Below are positions 54,173 through 63,711 of a stretch of DNA of 64,000 nt, in pieces; within the stretch, counting starts at the first letter, position 1, and each line of letters begins with the position of its first letter. Source of the stretch: Phytopseudomonas dryadis (GTDB lineage: Bacteria; Pseudomonadota; Gammaproteobacteria; Pseudomonadales; Pseudomonadaceae). Location: the NCBI RefSeq assembly GCF_004327355.1, contig NZ_QJUM01000003.1, positions 1 to 64,000 on the forward strand, written 5' to 3'. Below the pieces are notes generated by a model. The model was not told the DNA's origin. It saw nothing but the letters and a program-made list of their open reading frames with translations, and ran no database searches. The translations under genes and the position numbers were made by a program.

Positions 54173-55513
54173 TCATCCGGGCCAGCTTGCGGCTACCCGT
54201 TCCAGGGCGCGCTTGAGCTCGGCACGGCTGCGCGCCGCGGCCAGGCTGATACGGATCGCCGCACCCACGGCGGGACCGACGGCGAAGACCTCGGCCGGCA
54301 CCACCTCCACGCCGGCAGCACGACAGGCCCCGGCCAGATCGAAGCGCGCCGGGGCCGGCAGCCACACGTGCGGCGCCACCTCGCGATCACGCGGCATGCG
54401 TGGGCCCAGTATCCGTGCGGCAAGGCGCCAGCGCTGCTGCAATTCATGGCGTTGCCAGGCCAGGCGCCGCGCCGCGGTGCCGTCCTCGATCCACTCGCAG
54501 CCCAGGGTCAGGCACAGGGGCGAAACGGCCCAGTTGGTCGCATGCCCCTCGCGGTCGATGCGTTCCAGCAACGCCTCGGGGCCATGCAGAAAACCCAGGC
54601 GCAGGCCGGGCGCGACGGTTTTCGACAGGCTGGTGACCAGCAGGCAGCGCTGTTCGAGCACCCGGGCCAGGGGCGCCTGGCTGCCCAGGGCGCCGTAGAC
54701 GTCGTCTTCGATCAGCCACAGGCCATGGCGCTCGACCACCTCGGCCACCTGCAGACGCCGCGCTTCGTCCATGCTGCTGCCCGTCGGGTTCTGCAGGCAG
54801 GGGGTGAGCACCAGCACCCGCGCCCCGGTGGCGCGCACCTGACGATCCAGGTCAGCGGCCAGGATGCCGCGTTCATCCATGGCCACCCCGTGCAGCGGCA
54901 GCCGCAATTGCCGCGCCGCGGCCTTGATGCCCGGCGCGGTGAAGGCTTCCACCAGGATCGGCTCGCCCGCCTCGCACAGCGCCAGCAGCGCCGCCGTGAC
55001 GCCCTGCTGGGCACCGGCGCAGAGCAGCACCCGCGAGGCCGGACAGTGCAGGCCGCGCTGCTGCAACCAGAGGCTGCCGGCCAGGCGTCCGCGCAGCACC
55101 AGCTCGGCCGGGGCATAGGCCTGCAGGGCGTCGACCCTTCCCTCGCCGAGCAGCCGCTCGAGCGTGCGCGCCAGGTCGTCGCTGTCGCCGTCGTGCACCG
55201 GCACGTTGGTCGACAGGTCGATGCTTTGCGTCGGCGGCAGCGGCTGTTTCAGGCGAAACAGGCTGGCCTCGCGGCTGTCGGCCAGCACGTAGGTGCCCCG
55301 CCCGACCTCGCCGGAGACCAGATGACGCCGCGCCGCCTCGCGATAGGCCTGCATCACCGTGCTCGGGTTGATGCCTAGCGCCCAGGCCAGCCGGCGTTGC
55401 GGCGGCAGGCGCTCGCCGGACTTCAGCTCACCCTTGCCGATGGCGCGGGAAATCGCCTCGACCAGCGCCAGGTAGCTGGGCAGCGCACTGTCTTGCAGGT
55501 CAGGAAGCCACAT
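54173..55513 (-). CDS. MocR/GabR-family regulator (GntR HTH fused to an aminotransferase-like domain)
   Basis: The 446-residue protein has an N-terminal GntR winged helix (residues about 12-80: LVEAISRAIGKGELKSGERLPPQRRLAWALGINPSTVMQAYREAARR). A fold-type I aminotransferase domain follows, with the PLP lysine in SLSKTVAPGLRLGF and the PLP-contacting segments CAGAQQGVTAALL and NPTGSS. Such proteins sense PLP or amino-group ligands and act on an adjacent gene. Here that is the divergent PLP-dependent dehydratase, 77 bp away, with direct repeats between. ATG 55513 begins the conserved sequence. Confidence 0.9.
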   Translation of the reverse strand: MWLPDLQDSALPSYLALVEAISRAIGKGELKSGERLPPQRRLAWALGINPSTVMQAYREAARRHLVSGEVGRGTYVLADSREASLFRLKQPLPPTQSIDLSTNVPVHDGDSDDLARTLERLLGEGRVDALQAYAPAELVLRGRLAGSLWLQQRGLHCPASRVLLCAGAQQGVTAALLALCEAGEPILVEAFTAPGIKAAARQLRLPLHGVAMDERGILAADLDRQVRATGARVLVLTPCLQNPTGSSMDEARRLQVAEVVERHGLWLIEDDVYGALGSQAPLARVLEQRCLLVTSLSKTVAPGLRLGFLHGPEALLERIDREGHATNWAVSPLCLTLGCEWIEDGTAARRLAWQRHELQQRWRLAARILGPRMPRDREVAPHVWLPAPARFDLAGACRAAGVEVVPAEVFAVGPAVGAAIRISLAAARSRAELKRALERVAASWPG

Positions 55514-55520
55514 TGTTTGC

Positions 55521-55550
55521 CATGCAATATAAACATTTACCCATACAATG
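55521..55550. promoter_or_regulatory. Direct repeats between the MocR regulator and its dehydratase neighbour
   Basis: CATGCAATA (55521-55529) and CATACAATG (55542-55550) differ at two positions and are 21 bp apart, about two turns of the helix. MocR-type regulators bind such in-phase direct repeats. The -10 region of the dehydratase promoter probably overlaps the second repeat. Confidence 0.6.
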
Positions 55551-55590
55551 CCCGAGTCGTAGCATCCGGTCAAAAGCCCCGGAGATGCCC

Positions 55591-56541
55591 ATGTTCGACC
55601 TCGAAGCGCTACGCCAGGCCGCCGCCCTGATCCGCCCTGTGGTTCCACCAACGCCACAGTTCGCCTGGCCGCTGCTGGCCCGGAGGCTGGGTTGCGACGT
55701 GTGGGTCAAGCACGAGAACCACAACCCGACCGGCGCCTTCAAGGTGCGCGGCGGCCTGGTCTACGTCGACGCTTTGCGGCACCGCGAGCCCCGGGTCAGC
55801 GGCCTGGTATCGGCCACCCGCGGCAATCACGGCCAGAGCCTGGCCCTGGCCGCGCAGCAGGCCGGGTTGCACCTGCGCATCGTCGTGCCGCGGGGCAATG
55901 CCCGCGAGAAGAACGCCGCGATGACGGCCCTGGGCGCCGAGGTGATCGAACACGGCCAGGACTTCGACGAGGCTCGCGCCTGGGCGGCGCAGTTGGCCGG
56001 GCGCCTGGACCTGCATTTCGTGCCGTCGCTGCACCCGGACCTGATCCGTGGCGTGGCCACCTATGCCCTGGAACTGTTCGAGGCGGCACCGCCGCTGAAA
56101 CGCATCTACGTGCCCATCGGCCTGGGCTCGGGCATCTGCGGGGTGATCCGCAGCCGCGACCTGCTCGGCCTGGATACCGAGGTGATCGGCGTGGTGTCCA
56201 GCGCCGCCGATGCCTACGCGCAGAGCTTCGCCGCCGGACGGATCATCTGTACCGACAGCGCCGACACCCTGGCCGACGGCATGGCCTGCCGCATGCCCCA
56301 GGCCGAGGCGCTGGAAATCATCCGTGCCGGCGCCACACGCATCGTGCGGGTCGATGACGAGGAGATCCGCCAGGCCATACGCGCCCTGCACGAGGACACC
56401 CACAACCTCGCCGAAGGTGCCGGCGCCGCCGCCCTCGCCGCCCTGACCCAGGAGCGGGAGGTCAACCGTGGCGAACGGGTCGCCGTGGTGCTCAGCGGGG
56501 CCAATATCGACAGGGCGGCGCTGGCCTCGATTCTGGCGTGA
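55591..56541 (+). CDS. PLP-dependent threonine/serine dehydratase-like enzyme
   Basis: The 316-residue protein is a fold-type II PLP enzyme. The PLP lysine is in HNPTGAFKVRGG (near residue 52), the phosphate-binding loop is SATRGNHGQSLALA, and a Gly-rich loop GLGSGICGVI follows. There is no C-terminal ACT domain, so it is not the feedback-regulated biosynthetic IlvA. Candidates are catabolic threonine or serine dehydratase, a 3-hydroxyaspartate dehydratase, or an EutB-like enzyme. ATG 55591 has GGAG six bases upstream. The neighbouring MocR gene suggests induction by an amino compound. Confidence 0.85.
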   Translation: MFDLEALRQAAALIRPVVPPTPQFAWPLLARRLGCDVWVKHENHNPTGAFKVRGGLVYVDALRHREPRVSGLVSATRGNHGQSLALAAQQAGLHLRIVVPRGNAREKNAAMTALGAEVIEHGQDFDEARAWAAQLAGRLDLHFVPSLHPDLIRGVATYALELFEAAPPLKRIYVPIGLGSGICGVIRSRDLLGLDTEVIGVVSSAADAYAQSFAAGRIICTDSADTLADGMACRMPQAEALEIIRAGATRIVRVDDEEIRQAIRALHEDTHNLAEGAGAAALAALTQEREVNRGERVAVVLSGANIDRAALASILA

Positions 56542-56570
56542 AACGACGATGCGCCCAGGCGAACACCCGG

Positions 56571-57428
56571 TCAGACGCTGATCGACAGCGTCGCGCCGAT
56601 AGCGGCGGGGGAAAGGCCACCGCCGCCCATGGCACTGGCGGCCTGTTCGCAGGCGTCCAGTCGCGCTTTGATTTCGCCGATGATCGTCCGGCTCTCGGCA
56701 TCCGGCGCGTCCCCCAGTTGCGCCTTGACCATGGCCAGCAACTGCTTGAGTTGACGGGCGACCTTCTTCAACGCCTCGGCATCGGTGCGGCGCTGCTCAT
56801 TCGTCGGCGAGCGCATGGGCCCATTCCAGGCCTCCTCGTCCTGCTCGTCCTGCTCGTCCGCCTCACGGCTTTCATCCTCGGCAGCAACCATCCCGGCTTC
56901 GTCCGCGGGTTCGTCGGCGACCGCCGCTGACGTTGGCGGAGGAGATTCAACAGGATCGGCGTCGACCGCCACCGGCACCTCGCCGTCAGCGACGCCGGCG
57001 CCCGTTCCAGCAGCGTCCGGCATCGACGCAGAAGCACTTGCGGACGGCGCCTTGAGCACCGCCGCCACCTGCCCCAACTCCTGCGCCAGTTGCTTGATCT
57101 GTCGCAGCATGCCCTTGGCCGCGTCCGGGCCGAGGCCGGCGGCCAGTTGCTTGAGCATGGCGATACGTTGCTTGATGTCCTCCAGGCGCTGGCGGGCCGC
57201 CTCCTTGCGCGCCTGCTGCTGGATATCCTGGCTGGCGCGCAACTTCGCCGTGGCTTCGCGCATGCTGGCCATGCGCTTTTGCGTATAGGCGCTCAGGCTG
57301 AGCGTAACCGAAGGCGCCTGCTTCCCGGCCTCGCGCGCAGAACCTGACGCGGCCCCGGCCTCACTGGCCGTGCGCGCGATCACAAGGCTTCTGCCCACTG
57401 GAGTGCCCGTTGCCGTGATGGTCGACAT
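56571..57428 (-). CDS. Large coiled-coil hypothetical protein with an acidic linker
   Basis: The 285-residue product has no signal peptide or recognised domain. The first half (residues about 45-130) is strongly helical and basic, with heptad-like repeats (QKRMASMREATAKLRASQDIQQQARKEAARQRLEDIKQRIAMLKQL). An acidic Asp/Glu/Ala/Pro linker follows (VPVAVDADPVESPPPTS, then EDESREADEQDEQDEE). The end is again helical (DAEALKKVARQLKQLLAMVKAQLGD) and finishes GGGGLSPAAIGATLSISV. It may be a structural or secreted filament-type protein. The function is unknown. Confidence 0.7.
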   Translation of the reverse strand: MSTITATGTPVGRSLVIARTASEAGAASGSAREAGKQAPSVTLSLSAYTQKRMASMREATAKLRASQDIQQQARKEAARQRLEDIKQRIAMLKQLAAGLGPDAAKGMLRQIKQLAQELGQVAAVLKAPSASASASMPDAAGTGAGVADGEVPVAVDADPVESPPPTSAAVADEPADEAGMVAAEDESREADEQDEQDEEAWNGPMRSPTNEQRRTDAEALKKVARQLKQLLAMVKAQLGDAPDAESRTIIGEIKARLDACEQAASAMGGGGLSPAAIGATLSISV

Positions 57429-57893
57429 GCGGCGTCCTGTGCCTGACGAATATGCCAGGTTGTCGGCCTGCCCATGGCAGACTTGAACGGGTTGCCATCG
57501 AATAGTCCCGGTGCACGGGTATCAAAAGCGCGCCACCCGCACCTGCGGGGAACATGACATGTAATGCGACGCAGGTGATTGAGCCACGGCCGGGCAACCT
57601 CTAGACTGCCCGGACACCGCCCTGCCGAGCCCTTCGATGCCAGCGCTTCCCCGTTCGCCCCGCCTGCCGCACACCGGCCCTGTGCCGACCGCGCTCTGCC
57701 GGCCGCGCGATGCCCTGCTCAGGCGCCGGCGCAGCGTGCTGTTCGCCTTCACCTTCTCGCCTCCCGCCCTACGCGCCTGAGTCGCCAGCCGGCGACCACC
57801 CCCAGCCATTTGCGGATGCCGCGCCCAGCGCGCAGGCACCCGCCTTTACCTTCGCGCGCGCCCGGGCCATGACCCGGGCAGGAGTCGAGAACG
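57429..57893. other. Intergenic region without a supported gene
   Basis: This 465-bp gap separates the divergent coiled-coil gene and the MFS gene, so it should hold both promoters. Open frames exist on both strands but are Pro/Arg/Ala-rich shadows with no start signal. I see no strong palindrome or operator. Confidence 0.4.
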
Positions 57894-59054
57894 ATGAATC
57901 GTCGCTTATTGAGTGTGTTGGTCTTCGCCGTATCGGTGATCGGCCTTGGCATGGGCGTCACCCTGCCGCTGGTATCGCTGCGGCTGCACGAGGCCGGAGC
58001 CTCCTCCCTGGTCATCGGCACGCTGAGCGCCATGCCGGCGGCCGGGATGATCCTCGCAGCACTGCTGGTAAACCCGCTGTGCCAGTACTTTTCCGGCCGC
58101 ATCCTGTACCTGGCCTGCTTCGCCCTCTGCGCGCTGAGCGCCAGCGCCCTGGAGTGGCTGCCGGACGCGCTCGCGCCGCTGGCGCTGGCCCGCCTGGCGC
58201 TGGGCCTGGGCATGGGAGTGGCGGTGATCCTCGGCGAGTCCTGGGTCAACGAACTGTGCGGCGAACGCCGGCGTGGCCAGGTCGTGGCGCTCTACGCCGC
58301 CTGCTTCACCGGCTTCCAGCTCGTCGGCCCGGCGCTGATCGCGCTGCTCGGCACCCAGGGCTCGTGGCCAGTGGTCATCGTCACCCTGGCCAATCTCGCC
58401 GCCCTGGCGCTGCTCTGGCACAGCCTGCCGGAACGATGGGTCAGCAGTGGCGAAGACACGGCACGCAGCTTCTCCCTGGCCGGCTTCATCCGCGTAGCGC
58501 CGGCGTTATGCACCGGCGTACTGTTCTTCGCCTTCTTCGATGCCGTGGTGCTGTCGCTGTTCCCGCTGTACGCCAGCGCCCATGGCTACGCGCTGGGCGT
58601 GGCGGCCTTGATGGCCAGCGTGATCCTGGCCGGCGACATGGCGTTCCAGGTGCCGCTCGGCTGGCTGGCCGATCGACTCGACCGGCGCGCCCTGCACCTG
58701 TTCTGCGGCGTGCTGACCCTGGGCCTCGGCCTGGCCCTGCCCTGTCTGATGGAACAGCGCACCCTGCTATGGCCGGCTCTGCTAGTCCTCGGCGCCGCGG
58801 CCGGCGGTATCTACACCCTGGCCCTGGTACTGATCGGCCAGGACTTCCGCGGCCCCGACCTGGTCACCGCCAACGCCTGCATCGGCCTGCTGTGGGGCAT
58901 CGGCAGCCTGCTCGGCCCCGTGCTCAGCGGCGCCCTGATGAGCGACCGCCCACAGGGGCTGCCGCTGGCATTGAGCCTCGCCGCGGCAATCTTCGTGACC
59001 ACGGCGATGGCCGCGAGACGACGGAAACGACACACGGTTCAGGCGCGGGGCTGA
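57894..59054 (+). CDS. MFS transporter (YcaD-like)
   Basis: The 386-residue, 12-helix protein has the MFS pattern: VIGLGMGVTLPLVSLRLHEAGASSLVIGTLSAMPAAG at the start, GMGVAVILGESWVNELCGERRRGQ in the middle of the N-terminal half, and GWLADRLDRR between the later helices. It most resembles YcaD and related single-component transporters of unknown substrate. A frame at 57710 overlapping the start is a shadow. The gene is the last before the CRISPR locus. Confidence 0.85.
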   Translation: MNRRLLSVLVFAVSVIGLGMGVTLPLVSLRLHEAGASSLVIGTLSAMPAAGMILAALLVNPLCQYFSGRILYLACFALCALSASALEWLPDALAPLALARLALGLGMGVAVILGESWVNELCGERRRGQVVALYAACFTGFQLVGPALIALLGTQGSWPVVIVTLANLAALALLWHSLPERWVSSGEDTARSFSLAGFIRVAPALCTGVLFFAFFDAVVLSLFPLYASAHGYALGVAALMASVILAGDMAFQVPLGWLADRLDRRALHLFCGVLTLGLGLALPCLMEQRTLLWPALLVLGAAAGGIYTLALVLIGQDFRGPDLVTANACIGLLWGIGSLLGPVLSGALMSDRPQGLPLALSLAAAIFVTTAMAARRRKRHTVQARG

Positions 59055-59137
59055 AGGGCCACGCACCGGAAGCGACGGCGGTCTAATCCCTCAGACCGCC
59101 GCTGACACTCCTCCCAGGAAGGCGGCCCCCCGTGCAA

Positions 59138-59165
59138 GGACGGCACACGCTGACACGGGGAACAC
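59138..59165 (-). repeat. Degenerate leader-distal CRISPR repeat
   Basis: Exactly 61 bp before the first good repeat lies a 28-base unit that matches the consensus at about 19 of 28 positions. The match is perfect over the last nine bases (GGGGAACAC) and poor over the first ten. The 33 bases between it and the array (59166-59198) have spacer length, so it marks the decayed tail of the array. Confidence 0.8.
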
Positions 59166-59198
59166 ATCAGGCTCAGCAACACGTCCTTCGAGTTGTAC

Positions 59199-61181
59199 GG
59201 TTCATCCCCGCTGGCGCGGGGAACACGAGCACACGATGTCTAGATCCAGGCCCTTGGCCGGTTCATCCCCGCTGGCGCGGGGAACACAGCGCGTCCAGGC
59301 CCACATAGACGACTGCGCGCGGTTCATCCCCGCTGGCGCGGGGAACACATCGCCCTCGAAGCCGAGAACCTGCAAGCCGTCGGTTCATCCCCGCTGGCGC
59401 GGGGAACACTCAACGCCACGAACAGCAAGACGCTGCGCAGCCGGTTCATCCCCGCTGGCGCGGGGAACACTTCGAGCGTGTCCACTTGCGCTGCCCTTTG
59501 ATCGGTTCATCCCCGCTGGCGCGGGGAACACGTCTGGAATCTGCGCCGCGGCGACCTGTTCCGCGGTTCATCCCCGCTGGCGCGGGGAACACAATACCAA
59601 TGCCCAGGATCGAGTAACCCCACACGGTTCATCCCCGCTGGCGCGGGGAACACGGATCGTCCTGGCCGTTCGCGATGACCTGGGCCGGTTCATCCCCGCT
59701 GGCGCGGGGAACACCTCCAGAGCCGCGGACTCCATAGTCCTCAACTGGGTTCATCCCCGCTGGCGCGGGGAACACGGCGAGCGTTATCGCGCATCAGCTC
59801 TTCCTGGCGGTTCATCCCCGCTGGCGCGGGGAACACTGGCTGCTGCGCAACCGACAGTTCATCTCGGACGGTTCATCCCCGCTGGCGCGGGGAACACCCC
59901 TTGACGGTCGGCGAGCTGGAAAAGTAGACCGGTTCATCCCCGCTGGCGCGGGGAACACGAAACCTTCCCGTGTCCTGAGTGCGGTAGCAACGGTTCATCC
60001 CCGCTGGCGCGGGGAACACACATGCAGCGCGTCGATGGCTTCCTGTATTGCCGGTTCATCCCCGCTGGCGCGGGGAACACTGATTGAAAATATTAGGCAT
60101 CGGGTAACACCTCGGTTCATCCCCGCTGGCGCGGGGAACACCTAGACGCCACAAGCAGCGCTACGGCCTAGGCCGGTTCATCCCCGCTGGCGCGGGGAAC
60201 ACCAAAGAGCAGAGTCGGCCCGAGAAACTGTCATCGGTTCATCCCCGCTGGCGCGGGGAACACGTAACTCGGCTGGATCTGCGCCTGGGCGGAGACGGTT
60301 CATCCCCGCTGGCGCGGGGAACACGCCAATGTCGAGTCATTCTCTGCGTGGACGAACGGTTCATCCCCGCTGGCGCGGGGAACACCCTGTCTATCGGCTT
60401 CAACGCCATCGAATACAGCGGTTCATCCCCGCTGGCGCGGGGAACACGCCTGATTATTCTCACGAACGGGCGCGGCGGCCGGTTCATCCCCGCTGGCGCG
60501 GGGAACATGGCCGTCCGGTACTGGTAACCCTTGCTGCCGTCCGGTTCATCCCCGCTGGCGCGGGGAACACCTGTCACGGTATAGGGCGGTCATGGAGGCC
60601 GACGGTTCATCCCCGCTGGCGCGGGGAACACGATCGATGCGGTATCGCACTATCTCGTTCAGGAGGTTCATCCCCGCTGGCGCGGGGAACACTCTGAGAA
60701 CAGCCGAGTTGACGGCATAACGTGCGGTTCATCCCCGCTGGCGCGGGGAACACTGCAGCGAGGTCTACGAGCATCTGCCGCGCGGCGGTTCATCCCCGCT
60801 GGCGCGGGGAACACGCTGCCGCGCCCGCTGCCGCAGGTCAACTACAACGGTTCATCCCCGCTGGCGCGGGGAACACGGTCCATTGCTTAAACCGCCTGTA
60901 GTTGGTCGCGGTTCATCCCCGCTGGCGCGGGGAACACACGAATAATCACGACGCTCCAGCATCAATTACCGGTTCATCCCCGCTGGCGCGGGGAACACCC
61001 AAGCCCAGGCCGCCCTCACTGTCCAACCCGCGGTTCATCCCCGCTGGCGCGGGGAACACATCGACTGGCTGACCGTTTCGCAGGAATTCGACGGTTCATC
61101 CCCGCTGGCGCGGGGAACACGCGACTGCACCCGTTGCGGTCAGTGCGCCATTCGGTTCATCCCCGCTGGCGCGGGGAACAC
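59199..61181 (-). CRISPR. Type I-E CRISPR array, 33 repeats and 32 spacers
   Basis: The 28-base repeat begins GGTTCATCCCC and ends GCGGGGAACAC (plus-strand reading); on the transcribed minus strand it reads GTGTTCCCCGCGCC and ends GATGAACC, the I-E consensus. The period is 61 bp throughout, except 62 bp after the repeats at 60358, 60481 and 60787. Repeats are essentially identical; the one at 60481 ends in T instead of C. In 31 of 33 repeats the preceding base is C, which read on the other strand is the PAM-derived G that ends a 29-base repeat. Orientation places the leader at the right, next to cas2. Confidence 0.98.
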
Positions 61182-61247
61182 ACTTAGCGTAACCAACTGT
61201 TCCAGAAAGGAAAAATTAGCCGCTAAAAATCTACCAACATTTCCTTG
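61182..61247 (-). promoter_or_regulatory. CRISPR leader
   Basis: The 66 bp between the first (leader-side) repeat and the cas2 stop are AT-rich (for example CCGCTAAAAATCTACCAACA and TTCCTTGTTAAAGATC). This is the end where new spacers are added and where array transcription should start. I could not find a good match to the IHF consensus seen in the E. coli leader. Confidence 0.7.
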
Positions 61248-62460
<1,213 letters not shown>

Positions 62461-62461
<1 letters not shown>

Positions 62462-63075
62462 CAGCTTCGTGCCACGCTGAGCAGCCCGCAACCGAACGCC
62501 TTGGCCGGGCCGATGCCCGCAGTCAGAGCACGGCTGAAGGCCGTCAACTCCTGTACCTGCAAGCGCCCCTCGAAACACGCACGCTGCAGGCTGATGCGAC
62601 TATCGCCCTTGCGGCTGGCCAGCCTATCGCTGCCCGTCACCAGGGCAGCCTCGACGCTGAAACCATTACGTTCGCCCTGCCGCCCCAACCAAGCAAGCTG
62701 TTCGTCTTCGCCGAGCAGCCCATAGCGCTTGCCCTGGCGAGTCACCGTCGGATTGGCCTGCAGGCGAAAGCGGTAACGCGCACCGCCCTCCACCCATTGC
62801 GCAAGATCCAGGCATTTGCTCTCGACCGGTCGTTGCAGGTAGTTGGGCAGGGCGTGCAGCGCTGACCAGTCGCCCTCTGTCGCCGCCTGCACCAGCACCA
62901 CCGGCGTTGACCAGGCATTGCCGCCAGCCTCCAGTCGCCAGAGGAAACGCGCAGGCGAGCTGCCCGCGTCCGCCACGAAGGCACGCGCCAGGGTGCGGTG
63001 CATGTCATAGGCATCGCCCAGGTCACGTCGAGCCTGAGCGCTACGCGGATCAAGCGTCAGTCTGGTCAGGTACAT
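62461..63075 (-). CDS. cas6e: Cas6e, crRNA-processing endoribonuclease of Cascade
   Basis: Cas6e (CasE/Cse3) cuts the repeat RNA at the base of its hairpin and stays bound to the 3' handle. The 204-residue protein has the ferredoxin-like start MYLTRLTLDPRS and the catalytic His in YDMHRTLARAF. The C-terminal Gly-rich loop GIGPAKAFGCGLLSV is the family signature. It overlaps cas5e by 26 bp and cas1 by 4 bp. The repeat's palindromic stem (CCCCGC and GCGGGG) fits its substrate. Confidence 0.96.
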
Positions 63076-63709
63076 GCAGCACTCCCGATTTCACGAAACG
63101 TGGGCCAAAACGTCGTTCGGCAAAAGGTGCGACCGGTTGATCCAGGCGGATGGCACCTTCCTGCTCATCCTCCAGCAGACAGCGCAGCGGCTGCTGGAGG
63201 CCCCGTTGCGACGAGGATAACGGTGGGTAGGACGCCAGCGCCTGCTCCAGTGCCAGAGGCGAGAAACCATCGGCCAGCCATACCGGCATGCCCGGTGCAA
63301 AACTCTTGCGCCCCAGCGCCAAGGACCAGTGCGGGGCACGCAAGGCCGCATGGATACTCGCCAGCAAGGCTTCGTCCCGCCCCTCCAGGCCAACCAGGAA
63401 GGCCGCGTCCGCCAGGTAGTAACGCGGACTGACCACGGTGCGCCGCATGTCCGCCTTGCCGGTGGCGATCAGCACGCCGGTGGCAGTCTGGTAATCACGC
63501 ATCGGCACACCTTCACGGTCGACCCGCACGCCCATGCGCAAGGCGCCCAGGTCATCCACCGGCTCGCGGCGATCGCGCCCCAGGGCTGCGCACACTAGCC
63601 CCAGCACACCGGACTTGGAGGGCTCCAACTGGGTATCGCGCTCATCGAAACGGCTGGTGGTGCCCCAGGACTGCAACGGGCCTTGCAGGCGCAGCAACAG
63701 GGTGGCCAT
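63050..63709 (-). CDS. cas5e: Cas5e, Cascade subunit that holds the crRNA 5' handle
   Basis: Cas5e (CasD) binds the 5' handle of the crRNA in Cascade. The 219-residue protein opens LLLRLQGPLQSWGTTSRFDERDTQLEPSKSGVLGLVCAALGRDR, the family signature, with the conserved GPLQSWG and PSKSGVLG motifs. It overlaps cas6e (63050-63075) and starts two bases after the cas7e stop. Length is typical of CasD. Confidence 0.97.
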   Translation of the reverse strand: MATLLLRLQGPLQSWGTTSRFDERDTQLEPSKSGVLGLVCAALGRDRREPVDDLGALRMGVRVDREGVPMRDYQTATGVLIATGKADMRRTVVSPRYYLADAAFLVGLEGRDEALLASIHAALRAPHWSLALGRKSFAPGMPVWLADGFSPLALEQALASYPPLSSSQRGLQQPLRCLLEDEQEGAIRLDQPVAPFAERRFGPRFVKSGVLHVPDQTDA

Positions 63710-63711
63710 GT

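Noticed and set aside
57522..57872. Frames on both strands in the gap before the MFS gene
   Set aside because: Pro/Arg/Ala-rich with no domain, overlapping each other; typical of high-GC intergenic DNA.
59236..60697. Open frames through the CRISPR array (222, 112 and 122 codons) encoding repeated [17 protein letters not shown] and VPRASGDEP words
   Set aside because: These are translations of the 28-base repeat, whose period (61) cycles through frames; they are a known annotation artefact.
61182..61247. IHF site in the CRISPR leader
   Set aside because: Only partial matches to the consensus (for example around TAACCAACTGTTCC); not enough to call a site.
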